Source of the DNA: Chromera velia
Lineage: Eukaryota > Sar > Chromeraceae
Assembly: GCA_018398765.1 (NCBI GenBank)
Contig: JAHBMJ010003108.1
Location: 1-57,024, forward strand
Length of the DNA: 57,024 bases
Reading direction: 5' to 3'
The stretch's first letter is position 1; each line of letters opens with the position of its first letter. Both the position numbers and the translations under genes were made by a program. The notes under the pieces are model-generated. The model was not told where the DNA came from, made no database searches, and saw nothing but the letters and a program-made list of their open reading frames with translations. Below, piece after piece: positions 1 through 12,622 of this stretch.

Positions 1-2
1 GG

Positions 3-503
3 GGGGGAAAGGGAGCTTCACTGGAGAAAAGGAAAGAAGAAGGGGGGGCGGCTGCAGAAGAAAACAAACTGAAAAGGAAAGAAGGGGGAGCGGTCGCTGA
101 GGAAGAAAGCAAATCGAAAAAGAAAGGACCACGTCCCTCGCCCCCTCTGCGCTCTGACACCATGCAGGCAGAGAGCAGACAGAAGGAACGATGTGAGAAG
201 ATGGAAAAGGAGGGGTTTTGCATCCCTTCTAATTTTCGGGAGAAGTTTGTGGTCGGGGTGCAATTGCAGATTTGTCATGCATTGCTTTCCGACGTGAAAT
301 TCACCATTCAGGTAACAGAGTTGCGGGAACTGAGTGAAAAAGAACGAGAGGACAGGGAGGTGAAGGAATTCGAAGACGACCGCATGGTTGTCTTTCGCTA
401 CCTCAAAGTGATCCCGCCCACCGATCTCCCAGAGGAGAAGAAGAAGAAATACACTCAATTTCTGCGGGATTCGGGAACCACAAAGTGGGAAATGTTTACC
501 TGA
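3..503 (+). CDS. C-terminal part of an unknown Lys/Glu-rich protein (5' end outside window)
   Basis: The reading frame is open from the first bases of the window to a TGA at 501-503, so this is the 3' end of a longer gene or exon. The first ATG inside it (162) is probably internal, because the upstream codons read as protein without a stop. Residues encoded before it form two imperfect copies of a Lys/Glu/Ala-rich unit (EKRKEEGGAAAEE, then KRKEGGAVAEEE), followed by a Pro-rich linker. The last 95 residues look globular, with IPSNFREKFVVGVQLQICHA and an acidic stretch, and end in WEMFT. I recognise no family. It may be the last exon of a multi-exon gene. The frame is convincing; the function is unknown. 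Confidence 0.5.
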   Translation, partial: GGKGASLEKRKEEGGAAAEENKLKRKEGGAVAEEESKSKKKGPRPSPPLRSDTMQAESRQKERCEKMEKEGFCIPSNFREKFVVGVQLQICHALLSDVKFTIQVTELRELSEKEREDREVKEFEDDRMVVFRYLKVIPPTDLPEEKKKKYTQFLRDSGTTKWEMFT

Positions 504-1791
504 AAAGGGCATGCCTTAAATACAGATCAGCAGCGGCCCCTCTCTAGAATGTGGAGAGACTACGAATTTTGGTGAATCCCGTCAACTAGCTCAAATTTGG
601 TTCCCTGTTGCTTGATGCATATACTAGCCTTTCACTGCTCTATCAGAGGCATGCATTTTCATTAAAAAATATCATTGATTTTAAGGGAAAAAATATGATT
701 AAAATGTTAACCGAACTTTTTTTTTTTGGCAAGTTAACTTTTTGACTTGCTATTTTAGGCAACCGAACTTTTTTTCTACTTGAAGAAAATAATTGTCCAA
801 AGCCTTTAAAAGTTAGTGTTTGCTTCTAGACGCTTTAAGCCCGCTTTGTACACCAATTTTCAGCTTTATAGTCCATATACTTCTCGAGATCCACCAACTA
901 GACTTTTTGAAAATAGCAAGTTGACTTTTTAAAAAGGCAAGTCAAAATGTCCGGTAACCGGACTTTTTCACTAGCTATTCCACCGAACATTCTTTAGGAC
1001 ACTTATCACTTATCACTTAAAAGTGTACTACTGGGGAACCCAGAATATGAATTTCTAGATAAATCCTATTTCGAATTCAGTTAATCTTAAACATCAACTA
1101 GGATATCATCAACTAAAAAAAAAATCTCGACAAAAGCTGACATTAGAGGTGCATGACAAAACCCTGAATTTACTTAGGAATTTACTCTTTTTTATCCTTT
1201 TGGTCTCTAGTTTAGAGTGTTTAGTCTATTCTAGAGCTAGTCCTAGAGTTAAACACTACAACCATCTACTAGACTCGGACTCAATTAATAACTAATTCAT
1301 GAATGTAGTAGTATTTTTAATTTTATAATATTTTATAGTGACTCCATATGTATGCACATGCAAATGCACACAAAGAGGCTTTAATAGACAGAGGCGCATT
1401 ACACAATGATTACAGACATGAAGATCGTGAGACATCGTGACGCAAAGAGACACATGACTAATCCGTTGAAGCGTTAACAGACTCACAGACCTAGTCACAG
1501 ACGCACGCACACATGCACACACACAGACGTTCACACAAACTCGTGTTCACACCCACATCACACATTCGCCAACTGTCTCTCACTTCTTACTAACGAGATT
1601 CAAGCCACCATGCATCCATGCACACTTTCCACCAGACCTAGCAGCAGGTTCCATCAGTGCCGTTTCCTCTCTTTCTCTCCCTCCAGAATCCAACGACCGA
1701 CTGATAAATCGAGTCCTGTCACGAATCTCATGCAGCTTTCAACAACAAGAACAAAAAAAAACGCCTCACAGTGCTTAACAAAAAACACACC
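504..1791. other. Intergenic, AT-rich, with a decayed inverted-repeat element
   Basis: No convincing gene is seen. At about 705-970 an imperfect inverted repeat is built from the motifs accgaactttttt, gacttgctatttt (744-756) and its complement aaaatagcaagt (910-921), ending ccggtaaccggacttttt. This resembles the remains of a short non-autonomous DNA element. No target duplication is evident. The stretch 1490-1540 is CA-rich simple sequence. Confidence 0.4.
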
Positions 1792-4700
1792 TCACAAATC
1801 CTCCCAGCACTCCACTAGTGCTTCGTCTTTCTTCTCTTCTTTCTTTCCCTTTACGCTATCTCCATCCTCGTCTCCCTTCCTTTCCCCAGCTCTCGACAAA
1901 GATGCCTTCAACTCTCCAGGTCGAGTCATCTTGAAATGACCAGAGGGGCTCTCAAGCACCGTCTCCTTCTCTCGAATACTGCTGCTGCTTCCCAGTCCCC
2001 CACCTCCCCCTAAAGATTCACGAGGAGCACCGAGACTGATCCCACCCGACCCAACAACAGACGAAGCCGCAACTGCAGAGCCCTTCCCTCCACCCAAACT
2101 CAAACCTGAAGAAGAACCACTCACCGCACCCCCCATTTTGTTCCCGGCAGCCGCAGCCGCCCTCCCAAGGGCAGCCCAGCTTCCCAAGGCAGGAGGTGCA
2201 GCTGCCGCCGCCTTCGATCCTGAGTCCTTCCTCTCCACCCTCCCCCCCCCAGCCTGGACCCACCCAGGCGATGCCACTGCTGCTGCTGCTGCTGCTGTGG
2301 CGGAGGCGGCAGTAGACCCCCCGCCCAGCCCAGCGCCCCCCCCCCTCTTTGCCCAGGCGGACCCCGTCCCGCTGTCTGTGGGCGGACGCGTCAGGGCCGG
2401 GAGCTCGAGCTTGAAGTTGTTGAAGGGTGCGGGACACACCAGGCTTTTGATGTGCTTGTACGCAGCCTGCATGAAAAAAGAGTTGGGTGGAATGTGGAGA
2501 CACAATGACAGAGAGAAAAAGACCTGGCCAGAGGGACGTTTGATGAATGGGTCGTCGAATGAAAAAGGGAAAACACAGAGAAAGAAACCAATCACCACCA
2601 CCAACAGCACAACGACAACTACAACTTTTTTTGACGACAACAACAACAACAAAAGACAAGAAGGAGAAGAAAAAGACTTCATCTGATACAACGGGATAAG
2701 AAGACGAGATATCTCGTTTCGCTCACCTCATTTTCTTCATTGCTTAGACGAAATGTTGACTGACAAAGAGACTGAATTGCTCTCTCGCCTCACAAACTCA
2801 CTTCCTCCCTGAAACCGACTTCTGACTGACCTTTGCAACTTGTTCCTCCACGAATTCTGCGACTGCAGTTGTCTTGTCAGCCTCCCATCTAACCCTGAAG
2901 TTCCCAACAAACGCGCTGAGGAAGTCCACAACCTCCAGGGTCTGCACCGTCACCGCGAGATCGTAAAAGATGATCTGCGGATTCTCCTTTCCGAACCTCA
3001 GCACGTTCTTCTTCCTGAAACCGACGGGAGGCCGCTCTATGCGACTCAAGTCTGGGGTCTTTTCCGTGACTGCCGATAGAAGCGGAGACGGAATACGGGA
3101 ACAACTCGCATCGAACGACACACAGACATGAGGTTGCCTGTCTCCCATATCACGCAACACGGAGCACCGAAGTCGGTAGTGTACTTGTGCGAGGCTCTGA
3201 GCAAATTGCCGTCGCGCTGCGTCGGCAGGAGGGAGGTGCACCGCCACTGCTCTGTTCCTCACGGCCTGTTCGAGCTTCGTCTCCAGGGTGGACACGAACC
3301 GCGCATCTCTTCGACAAAAGTCCAAGAGCTCTTCGTCGTAAAAGTCCTCACTGCTTTCTCCTCCCTGCAAAGAAAGGCGCACGAAGATCAAAGGTGAGCC
3401 ACACCGCTTAATTGCAAAAGCAGAAGCAGAGAAGCAGGACAATCGACTGCTGGACACATGTGGACGGAGCTCAATCAAAGCAGGTTCACCTTCGCCTTCA
3501 CACAAAGGCAGCAAAACGGCAGGCAAGTCGGTGAGAAATCATCTTCACATGCAGATCGTATTCAAAACACTGCAAGGAAAAGCAGGCCTGTCAAGAGAAA
3601 GCAAGAAAGGGGGAGAGAGCAAAATCCAAAGAAAAAAGAAAGAGGGGAGAACGATGGATTTGAGAGTTACACCCATTTTTGCATTCCTGTTCCGAACCAA
3701 CCTTCGAGAAGGCGTCTTTCAGTTGTTTCTGTCTCTTCAACTCCTGACAGCTTGCATCGCAGTCCAAATTCGGCCTCTCTCCAACCCTAGGATTGCCCCC
3801 CCACGCCCCGCACACTTCCTCAATGCTCCTCTTACCACACCCACACGTTCGAGAGACAGAAACACGGCAGGGCACATCCGGACATTTGCCCCCCGCCGCC
3901 TCCGAAAATTCATGACACGGATCTTGGCATCCGTGCTCACAGTAGAGTCTCTTCCTCTCACACGTCTGTTTGCAGGGAAGAGGGCAATCTCCAGCGTGGC
4001 ATCCCTTCTGGCAAGCATGGCGAGAGCACGGGAGCTTCTTCCCACACGGAGCCCCGCAGGAGATCTTGGCGTTGGACACGTGGCAGGGCACAGACTGGCG
4101 AATCGTGTGCCCCCCTGCACAGGGCTTATCCACCAGGGCGGTGCACCGGGGGCAGTCACCAAAGTGACACGACGCCTGCAAGCGCCAATCAAATGAGGGG
4201 GCAAACGTGTCTGTCCGTGAGAGAGATACAAAGAGAAAAGAAGAACATACGAGATCATTTTTGTTGTACGTGTACACTATCAATGATCATGAAACATGGA
4301 TCTTCAACTCCCGTCTTATGCACTGCATCACCAAAGTCAGTCTATCTACTGACATCCAAAAGACAGCGCAAGTGCTCCCTCCGTGTTTATTAAAGAACTC
4401 CCCTTTTCACACAAGCACACATCCTCATACAACACCGCGAACACCACCAGCTTCTCAAACGAACAGAAACAAACCTCGACAAATTGATGACCAGAAACAA
4501 AGAATCTACGCACCCTAGCTCCATTTTGCTGCCCTTGATGGCGTACACACAATTCTGTTGTGCACCGTTTGTCAGTTTTGTCGTTGTCTGTGAAACAAAC
4601 TCTCACTGCCTGATTTAGCACACCCACCGACTGACCGACCTGGCAGAGATGCCCGCAGTCCAGCTCACGGTTGCACGGACGAGTGCACTCAGGGGGGGGA

Positions 4701-5535
4701 GCTCCGCAGGGCACAGGCGGGGGCGTGCTTTTGCTCCCACACGCACAGTAAACGGGTTGGGACGATACAACTGAACACGGGGCGCACTTGCCCAGGTGGC
4801 AAAAAGCCTCGCACACATGGTTCCCACAGTGCAGAGGCTTCCCACACACCAACAGACACAAATGCTCCTCGGCATGCACGTTCCCTTGAGACGGACAACA
4901 ATTCTCCTGACACCTGTGTCTCCCACAACTCTTCTTGGTCTTACAGGGGGCGTCACACCGAAACTCAGACGTGCCTCCCGCAGTCTCACTACACTCTCCT
5001 GTCCTGCTTGCCTTCCCACACCGACACCGCTGTGACACACTCGCGCGACAAGGGGGGCAGTCGGAATCGTGACACTCAACCTGACAGCGGTGACCGCACC
5101 CGAGCTCCTTTCGGCAAATCGCACCGCAAGTCGGGATCTCATCTCTGCAACTGGTCCGGGCGTCCAGGGCGGTCTTTACGGGGCCAGAAGCAGTGGCCCC
5201 GCAGGGACATGTGCGGACCCGACCGGGAACTCGGGGGCAAGGTTCACAGGGCCCGTCGTGGCACACCTTTTCGCATTCGTGCTTGCCACAGTCCTTTGGC
5301 TTTCCACAAGGCTCCCCGCATGTCCACTCAGTCTCCCCGCAGGCCCGGTCCTCTGTTCTCTTTCCGCAGTGGCAGCTGAGGGATATTTTGTGGTCGCAAG
5401 GGGGACAGGGGCCGGGGTGGCATGGCTGCACGCACAGGGGACGGAAAGGGGGTGAATGAAGAGGACGCTGGTGACACGAAAGAAGACAGGAAAGGAGTGA
5501 GGAGAGACAGAAAAAACAGAATAAACCACGCGGAT

Positions 5536-5600
<65 letters not shown>

Positions 5601-6935
5601 GTTACCTCCCCTTCTTCCCTCTATGAACCCTCTGACCTTCTGACAAGGATGGTTTCCACATCCCAGAGGCTTCCCACAAGGTTTTGAGCAAGAATGGAGG
5701 TCTAAATCCCCACATCTGAAGCAAACACAAGACAGGAAGGAGACAGAATGAAGAAAGAATGCGCACAAAACTCTACCGGTGGGCTCAGAAAGAAAGAAAG
5801 CTGGCAGGCACTTGCAAAGAAGAGAACTTCACCATACACTCGAAGACATGAGCAGGCGGTTGACAGCTTCCAGAAAAGAAGCAAAGTTATCGAGAAAATG
5901 ACGCTCGTCTATCTTCCTGTCATGGAGCTGCAGAAAAGCGCAAGAAGAACCAGGTGGACGACTGACAATCGAAACTGCGCACAAACCGCCAGACTGACAG
6001 ACTATATGTTTCTTCTTCTCCCTCTTTTTCTTCATGAACACAACAGACAGACAGACAGACAGACAGACAGAAGAACAGACCACCCACCTATGCTGTCTCA
6101 TTTCCTTCCCACAGTGGCAGCTCAGCACCGGCCCCAGGGCAGAGCAAGGGGGGCATGGTCCGGGGTGACAGAGGATCGAGCAGGGGTGAGGACACGCCGT
6201 CTCTCCCCCCGGCAGTTTGGGCCGAGGCCTGCTGCAGGGACCTCCGCACGAATGAGGGAGAACCTGTTGGTCTTGGGGGGGGTCCTGCAAAGAAGGAAGA
6301 TATGGGGGTAGGGGGTCAAAAAAGAATCACGTGCAGCGACATGCTAAAGGAGGGCACGCCTTAGGCTGAAAGATGGTGAACGCAACCGAAGAAAGTAGGA
6401 AGACACTCATTCGCATGAAGGACTCAATAGGCAGACATGCAGGTGAAATGCAGCACGCATGGCCCCACAAGAACACCTTTTCTCCCCTCGTCCCTCCCTC
6501 CCTCACCCGTTCACGTCCGCAGAAGCAGAAGTACGACGGGAGCTGCGTCATTGTGTGGACGTGGTTGCAGGCAGGGCAGCGGAACGAATAGCCGTCAGAA
6601 TCTCCTCCCAGAACGGCAGCCGCTGCAGACGAGGACGAGGAGGAGCCCGAAGACCCCCCTCCCGCTGCTGCAGGCCCATCGTTGGGGGCAGCCTCCCCCC
6701 CTCGTCGCATACGGGATGAGAAGGCCAACAGCATTTGGGACGTCTGAGAAGGCGCCGCCGATGCCGCCGCTGCGGCTGCACTGGCTTGTTTCTTCGACTG
6801 CTGAGCCCACCCACGAATGCACCGGAGGTGGAAGACAGCCCAGCAATTCGAACAGTGCCAGATAGGGTGGTGTCTGCAGACAGACACACACACACACACA
6901 CACACACACGCACGCACACACACACACACACATAC

Positions 6936-6972
<37 letters not shown>

Positions 6973-8702
6973 AAATTGAGTGTGTATGTACATACCACAT
7001 TCGGTTGAAAAAATTCACCGAAGCAGGGAGACTAAATCATCGGGAAACCAAGGAACCAGTTACACTTCTCGCATGCTTCATGAATTATTGGCCAAGTCTA
7101 CTCTGTCCGACCCTCTTCTTTCATCCATACAGACCATGCAGACATATACAGATTTAACATACAGACAGACCTTTTGACTTTGTCCATACAGACCATACAA
7201 TCGTAGCGGTTCCACTGGAGCTGCTTCTGCAGTCGTTCCCTCACCTGGCTCCTCGGCAAGAACTGCAACAACTCTGCAAAGTTCTCTCCTCCCTCCTCAT
7301 CCCCCTCACCGTCCATATCTCCCCTTTCGTCATCGTCCTCTCCATCATCCGTCACATCCTCCTCATTCCTCCTCCTGCTTTCCCTCTCACGCTCTTTCTC
7401 CCTCTCTCCTCTACTCTCTCTATACCCTACTTGTCTGCCCCCCATTCCCCCCGCGTTCAAGTCTCCACCGCCCCTCCCTCTCTCCCTCCGGCGGTCACCT
7501 GCCGTCTCATGACGGCGACCTCCCGACGGAGCTGCGGGTGGCGGTCTAATGTGGTGTCTCTCTCCTCCTCCATCCCCTCTTCTCGAATCTTCATGCACAG
7601 GAGACAACCTTTCTCTTTCTCTTTCTTTCGTAGACTCAGCAGCCGCAGTCTCGTAGGCAGACGAACGGGGGCGCCACTGCAGGTTCTCACTTGCAACGGG
7701 CACAGCCGCGGCGGCGGCGGCGGCCATAGAAGAAGAAGAAGAAGAGGTATCAGGAGGACTTGCAGACCGCTGGGGGGCGGCAGGCCCAGAGTCACCACCG
7801 CCTCTTCCCCCTCCCCTTCCTCCTGTCTTCTCGCCCTGTTGTCCCTTTTGCTGCCCCCCCCCACGGCGGTTAGTGTTTTTGTTCCCACCCCCGCCTTGAC
7901 CCTGACCGGGGCCTCTATCCTCACAAGGTTGATGAGCTTGATTCTGCTGATTCGCTTGTTGGTACTGGTACTGTTGTTGATAAGATGATGAGACAGGTCC
8001 GTGGGCCTCCGGAAAACCCCTCCAATTGCCCTCCATACCAGCAGTGTTTCTATCCGTACCCACGCTCTGCTGCTGAGGTTCAGTCTGCCTCCCCCGCCCT
8101 CCCCTGTCCTGATTTCCGTTTCCATCCCTGCCCTGCCTCCCACCACCCCTCCCCTCCCCGCCACCTTGTTTTTTACCTCCCTGGCCCCCCCCTTTCCGCC
8201 CCCCACCCCTTCCATCCTCCCTCTCCCTGCCTCCCCAACCTCTATCTCTCTCTTGTTCTCGGTCAAACCCATAGTCATTGGCAGGCAAACCAACACCAAC
8301 CTGCCCTTGGCCGGGGCCCCTGCCCCCTCTCCCACCCCCACCATCAACAGGGCCGCCACCGGGCCGAGGCCCGGGCCCGGACCCGTTGTAATGGTCATAA
8401 GTAAAGAAATTCCCAAACGGGGGAACATCGTTAAAGCCTCTATCCCCCGAATCATCTGCAGGAGCAAACTGCATGGGTGGGGGATTCGGATTTCGGCGGT
8501 GATTCTTCCCGCCCCCCCCCCCCCCCCCTCCACTAGAAGAGGAAGCACCAGCACAAGGATTAAATCCCGCTGTGAACAACGATGCCATGCTTGCAGGAAG
8601 GGGCTTTTCATCCCACAGATCGCGATACTCTTGCTGCTGCTGTCGTGGCTGGGAACCTCCGCCTCCACCACGACCGCCCTTCCATTTCCTGTCTCGTTCC
8701 AT
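1792..8702 (-). CDS. NFX1: NF-X1-type zinc finger protein (RING, NF-X1 fingers, R3H), 8 exons
   Basis: The predicted product is about 1,547 residues. Exons on the minus strand are 8702-7171, 6873-6507, 6284-6088, 5715-5637, 5425-4640, 4175-3702, 3364-2831 and 2466-1792; all phases join and the stop is TGA. The first 490 residues are low-complexity Gly/Arg/Gln-rich. A RING/PHD-like finger follows, split by intron 1 between CMVCMDKVK and HHPIWHCSNCWAVFHLRCI, and continuing to FRCPAC and YFCFCG. Exons 3-6 carry about eight NF-X1 fingers of the CGxHxCxxxCHxGxCxPC kind. Exon 7 (residues 1146-1323) holds an R3H-like region, LPPADAARRQFAQSLAQVHY. A Gly/Ala/Ser-rich tail of about 225 residues ends it. 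In animals, fungi and plants this family binds DNA and RNA and can act as a ubiquitin ligase. RING plus R3H favours NFX1/shuttle craft over NFXL1. The start is the first ATG of the open frame. Introns are 211-464 bp. Confidence 0.93.
5538..5601. repeat. (CA)n followed by (GACA)n microsatellite in NF-X1 intron 4
   Basis: A run of CA dinucleotides at about 5538-5562 is followed by about eight GACA units, ending near 5601. On the gene strand this is CTGT followed by GT, just downstream of the exon 4 donor at 5636. Confidence 0.9.
6044..6072. repeat. (GACA)n microsatellite in NF-X1 intron 3
   Basis: About seven GACA units lie just downstream, on the gene strand, of the exon 3 donor at 6087. On the minus strand it reads as repeated CTGT. 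Confidence 0.9.
6880..6970. repeat. (CA)n and (GA)n microsatellite upstream of the NF-X1 exon 2 acceptor
   Basis: On the gene strand this is a CT run, then a GT run, then TCTGTCTGCAG, ending directly at the acceptor of exon 2 (6873). It therefore supplies the pyrimidine-rich tract of that intron. Confidence 0.85.
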
Positions 8703-10289
8703 TCTGAGAGCAGGGAGCTTAACGTTTCTTCCTTCCAGTCTTTCTTTTTTTCGGTTCTTTCTCTCTAGTTGTCAGGGACACCCCCTCTGTTCCTCCCCCT
8801 CCTTGGGTCCCTCTCGGTTCCTTTACACGGGCCTCTCTGTTCTCTGTGCTCTTCCTTCTTTTCTGTTTTCCCCCTCCTTTCCTCCTCTGCAGTTCCCCTG
8901 CTCTGCAAGAAGAAACGAGAACACTGACGCCTTCCCCCAGTCACTCAGTTCTTATCTTCTTTCCCTTTTTTTACCAGGCTTCTTCCTCCTCCAGCCTTTC
9001 TTCTTTCCTCCAAGAGAAACCGCTCTGGACTTGCCCCTTGACTCTACCAAGCCCTTCCACACACAGAGCTCAACAAAATATCTGAATCTAAAACAATTCA
9101 ATGGAAAACGGCGGTCCGCTGTCGACCAACGACGACCTCTCGGTCGTGTAACAAAGAGAACTAACTAACTCTCTGTTCTCAAGGCACAGAAGGGCTCTTT
9201 CTCAACAATCGATGGTTTCTTTCCCCCTCTGCCAAAGAGTTTGCCCCAGCCTTCTTGAAGCTGAAGAATCCAATGAAGCCTACAGGACTTCTCTGCTCCG
9301 GCTGTCCTGTATCAGAGAAAAACTGTCTGTCTTGTATCAGAGCGACAGCCCGCCAACCAAGATTTCCTCCCGTCTCACTCACTCACTGCGAGACCCCGAA
9401 ACCCTCTCCACCTCTCCCTCCACCTACTTGGAAGAAATTCAACGACAGTGGAAGAAGTTTCACAGGCGTGTGCAGGCAAATGCAGACGGAGCGGCAGTCA
9501 GCTGCCAATCTGTCTGTCAGGCGACTAAGGCGTCTCTGGACGTGTGAAAACACGCAAGCGGATCTAGCCTTCGAGCAGGACGAACAAGACTTCTGGTCAC
9601 AAAGCCGACACTTGCAAGATCCCGTAGTCCTGCTTAGATCGAGCAGAGGACCAGAAAGCAAAAATGGAAGGACGAAGAAAAAGAACGACAAGAAAGAAAG
9701 AGAGACGGGAAGACCCACACGCCAATAGGATTCGAGGTTGGCGTGTATGCGCGAATACGGAAACTTCAACCAGATCAAAGGCTTGATCACACACAGACAA
9801 TGATCGGACGAACGTTCGGACAACTGAGTGCCGCAATTGACTGTGAACTGCCAGCTTACTCGGAGTCAAGATCAAAGATGATCAAGTCCTGGGACCGTCG
9901 AATCTCGGGCCGCGCGAATGAAGGTCACCCCTGCATGTACGTCGCAATTTCATGCACCCCTGTCAACTCCCGGCCTCAAAAGCCGAATTCAGCATTGAAA
10001 GCCGATTCCAAAGCCGAATCCGTCCGAAATCGAAAAGGCGCACGTACGCGTGCACTTCCAACTCGATCAGGTGAGTCAGTCTGTCTGTCTGTCAGGTCTG
10101 TCAAGTTCTCGCAACGACATTGCATTCCGCTTCTTGTTGGAAGAGCATCAAACTTTCTTCAATTACAGACTCGAGGGCTCTGAGTTGTCCTGCTTGAACC
10201 TCTCTTTGCTCTTCGTAACGCACGAAAGAGACCAAAGGTTGTCCGTTGTTCAATTCTTGAAGAGTCGTTGTTTCCAGTCTGTCTTCACG
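8703..10289. other. Divergent upstream region between NF-X1 (-) and NEK kinase (+)
   Basis: This is 1,587 bp between two divergent start codons, so it should hold both promoters and 5' UTRs. The side next to NF-X1 is pyrimidine-rich on the plus strand. Short open frames exist (for example ATG at 9212, 111 codons), but none has recognisable composition or splice context, so I do not call a gene. At 10070 the sequence AG/GTGAGTCAGTCTGTCTG is a strong donor-like match and may mark a 5'-UTR intron of the kinase gene. Confidence 0.5.
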
Positions 10290-12622
10290 ATGGCCGACGA
10301 CCAGACTCTCGACAAGTACAAGAAATTGAAGGTGCTCGGAAAGGGCTCCTTCGGGAAGGCTTACCTGGTCGAGAAAACAGAATGCAGTCAGCTGTGTGTC
10401 ATCAAGCAAATGGAGACCACACAGATGTCCAAACAGGAGAAGGATGACGCCATCCGCGAATCCCAAGTGCTCAAACGGATGTGCCACCCGAACATCGTCA
10501 AGTTCCATGAGGTCTTCATGACCAAGCGTGGGCGTCTGTGCATTGTCATGGACTTTGCAGACGGTGGAGATCTGTATCAATTTTTGAAAAAACGAAACCA
10601 CGAGCTTCTGCAAGAAGACAAAATTCTCAACATGTTTACTCAGATGGCACTGGCAGTCAAGCATGTGCATGACAACAAAGTCTTGCACCGTGACTTGAAG
10701 ACTCAAAACATTTTCCTCACCAAAGACGGCACTGTTAAGTTGGGTGACTTCGGAATTGCCCGCGTTCTCGAGGCCACCAAGGACTTCGCAAAGACCATGG
10801 TGGGGACCCCCTACTACATCAGTCCCGAAATCATTGAGGAGAGACCGTATTCGTTCAAGTCTGACGTTTGGTCTCTCGGAGTTATCCTCTACGAGCTCAC
10901 AGCTCTGAAGCACCCCTTCGACGCTCAGTCATTGCACGATCTGGCAGTGAAGATCCTGAAGGGAAAGTACGCAGACATCGACTCCAGATACACCAAAGAA
11001 CTCGGGGATCTCATCCGAAAGTGCCTCACAGTTGATGACGCCAAGCGACCCACACTTCAGGACATCCTCAACCTCCCCATCCTGAAGCCATACGTAGATA
11101 AGGTCAGGGAGACATCGAATCGAGGGAAGTGGATGTGTCTGCTGTTTGGGGTCCCCCTCTTTCTTTGAGTTCTCCGAATCTGCTTCTTTCCGACCTCCTC
11201 TCCCCCTTTTTCGTCTGCATCCCCCTCCGCTGCTGCCACACCTTGCCTCGCTTGTCCAGGTTTTTCTTCTGGATTCCCTTTTCTTTTCTGTCTTGTTGTC
11301 TTCACTCAATTTTTGTTGTGGGCGGCTGTCTCGCTGCAGAACGGAATGAACTCATATACCACCACCCTGCGTTGATACACCACCACCCCAACACAGGGTG
11401 GTGGTCAGAGTGATACCAGTCGCAAGGTCACTTTGCTTCCTGCGTGATTGCTTTCCTGTTTGCAGAACATGGCAGAGGCCCCCTCATCACCAGTGAAGGT
11501 GCCCGCGGGAGGGTCCGGCGCTGGGGCTGCCGGGGGAAGCCTGGAGGATGATGATGACGATGCCGGCAGAGCGGCAGCAGCTGTGTCCAAAATCAAACTG
11601 GAGCAGGGAGGAGGACACAAGGTGAGTAAATGAGGGTTGGTGAAATCCTTGCTGGCCAGCCAGTATGGGAAGGTACATGGGCAATGTGAATGGGTTTGAG
11701 GGCCCAGAAGATATTACGTATGACTGTCTCTTGTGAATGGCTCCACAACTGTTGGGAAATGCCCTGGTACCGTGTGCTCCTTCCTACCTTCTCTGTCTTC
11801 GTGTCCAAATTCTGTTTCGCATTTTGTTGTTTCTGTCTCTGCTTCTGTTCCCCCTACTTCAAACTCTCTGCCCCCGCGAAGGAAGGCCTTTCTTTTTGTA
11901 TCTGCCCGGAAGCCTTCCTGCCTGCCTTCGTGACTGCCTGTTTGGACCTTCAAACATCTAACCTTCAGCCGCAGTCCGCCCCCCATCCCTTATCTGTGCT
12001 CGTCTGTCCGTGTATGTGTGTGTGCGTGTGTCCGCACTGTTTTTCTCTTTCTGTTTGAATGTCTGTAGTCTATTTGTTTGTATATGCACCTTCGCGTGTG
12101 TTTCCATGAGGCCATGTCGAAGTGTGGGCCTCCTGTTTGCATCAAATTTTCCTCCTGCGTCCCTGTATCGCAATAGCTACTTTGTGAATCGTTCTTATCG
12201 TTGAATTTTTCTTCTGCTCTTTTGATGGAAATCTGCTGTCCTGATGGTATTCGTCCCTTCGCCTGCCGGCCCTCCCTGTGTGCGTGTCTTGTGAGGATGT
12301 CCGTTTCTATGGGCGCATTTGAGATACAGTCAGGCTACCGGGAGCATTTTCTCCAACTGTCTGTTTATTTCCTCGTTTGCAGAACAACGCCGATGCCCTG
12401 AGAAAGCAGTTGAAGGAGAGGCTGACCGACGATGAATTCAAGAAGGCGTACGACATCGTGAAGAGCCTCGGGGGGGGAAAGCCGGGAGAGGACGAGGGGA
12501 ACAATCCGGTGGTGGCAAAGTTCAAGGAGTTCATGGACGGAGAGAAGGCCTTGGAGGTCGCCAGGATGATGCAGCTCTTGGTCTTCCTCGAGGACTTGGG
12601 AGCGTTGAGAGGGGGGAAGTAA
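10290..12622 (+). CDS. NEK-family serine/threonine protein kinase, 3 exons
   Basis: Exons 10290-11102, 11466-11621 and 12383-12622 give about 402 residues. The kinase domain (about residues 10-271) is complete: glycine loop GKGSFGKAYLV, Lys39 in CVIK, catalytic loop HRDLKTQN with Asp135, DFG at 153-155, and the activation segment ending VGTPYYISPE, which is typical of NIMA-related kinases. Exon 2 encodes a Gly/Ala/Asp-rich linker. Exon 3 encodes a helical C-terminal piece, LRKQLKERLTDDEFKKAYDI, of the kind found after the coiled coil of NEK1/NEK4-type kinases. NEKs control cilia, centrosomes and mitosis. The ATG at 10290 is chosen because the conserved domain begins right after it; the frame is open for 80 more codons upstream, but these look like UTR. 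The TAA stop lies inside a good donor sequence (GTAAGT), so an alternative longer C-terminus is possible. Confidence 0.92.

Noticed and set aside
2018-2659. Second minus-strand ORF over NF-X1 exon 8
   Set aside because: It is out of frame with the spliced gene; the frame 1792-2466 continues the R3H exon in phase.
2138-2686. 182-codon ORF on the plus strand
   Set aside because: It is antisense to the Ala/Gly-rich last exon of NF-X1 and its composition (poly-Ala, poly-Thr) is a mirror of that repeat.
9212-9728. Two overlapping plus-strand ORFs upstream of the NEK gene
   Set aside because: No conserved motif, no splice support, and they lie in the shared 5' region; chance frames are likely.
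10101-10913. 270-codon ORF on the minus strand
   Set aside because: It is the antisense shadow of the NEK kinase domain, which has every catalytic motif.
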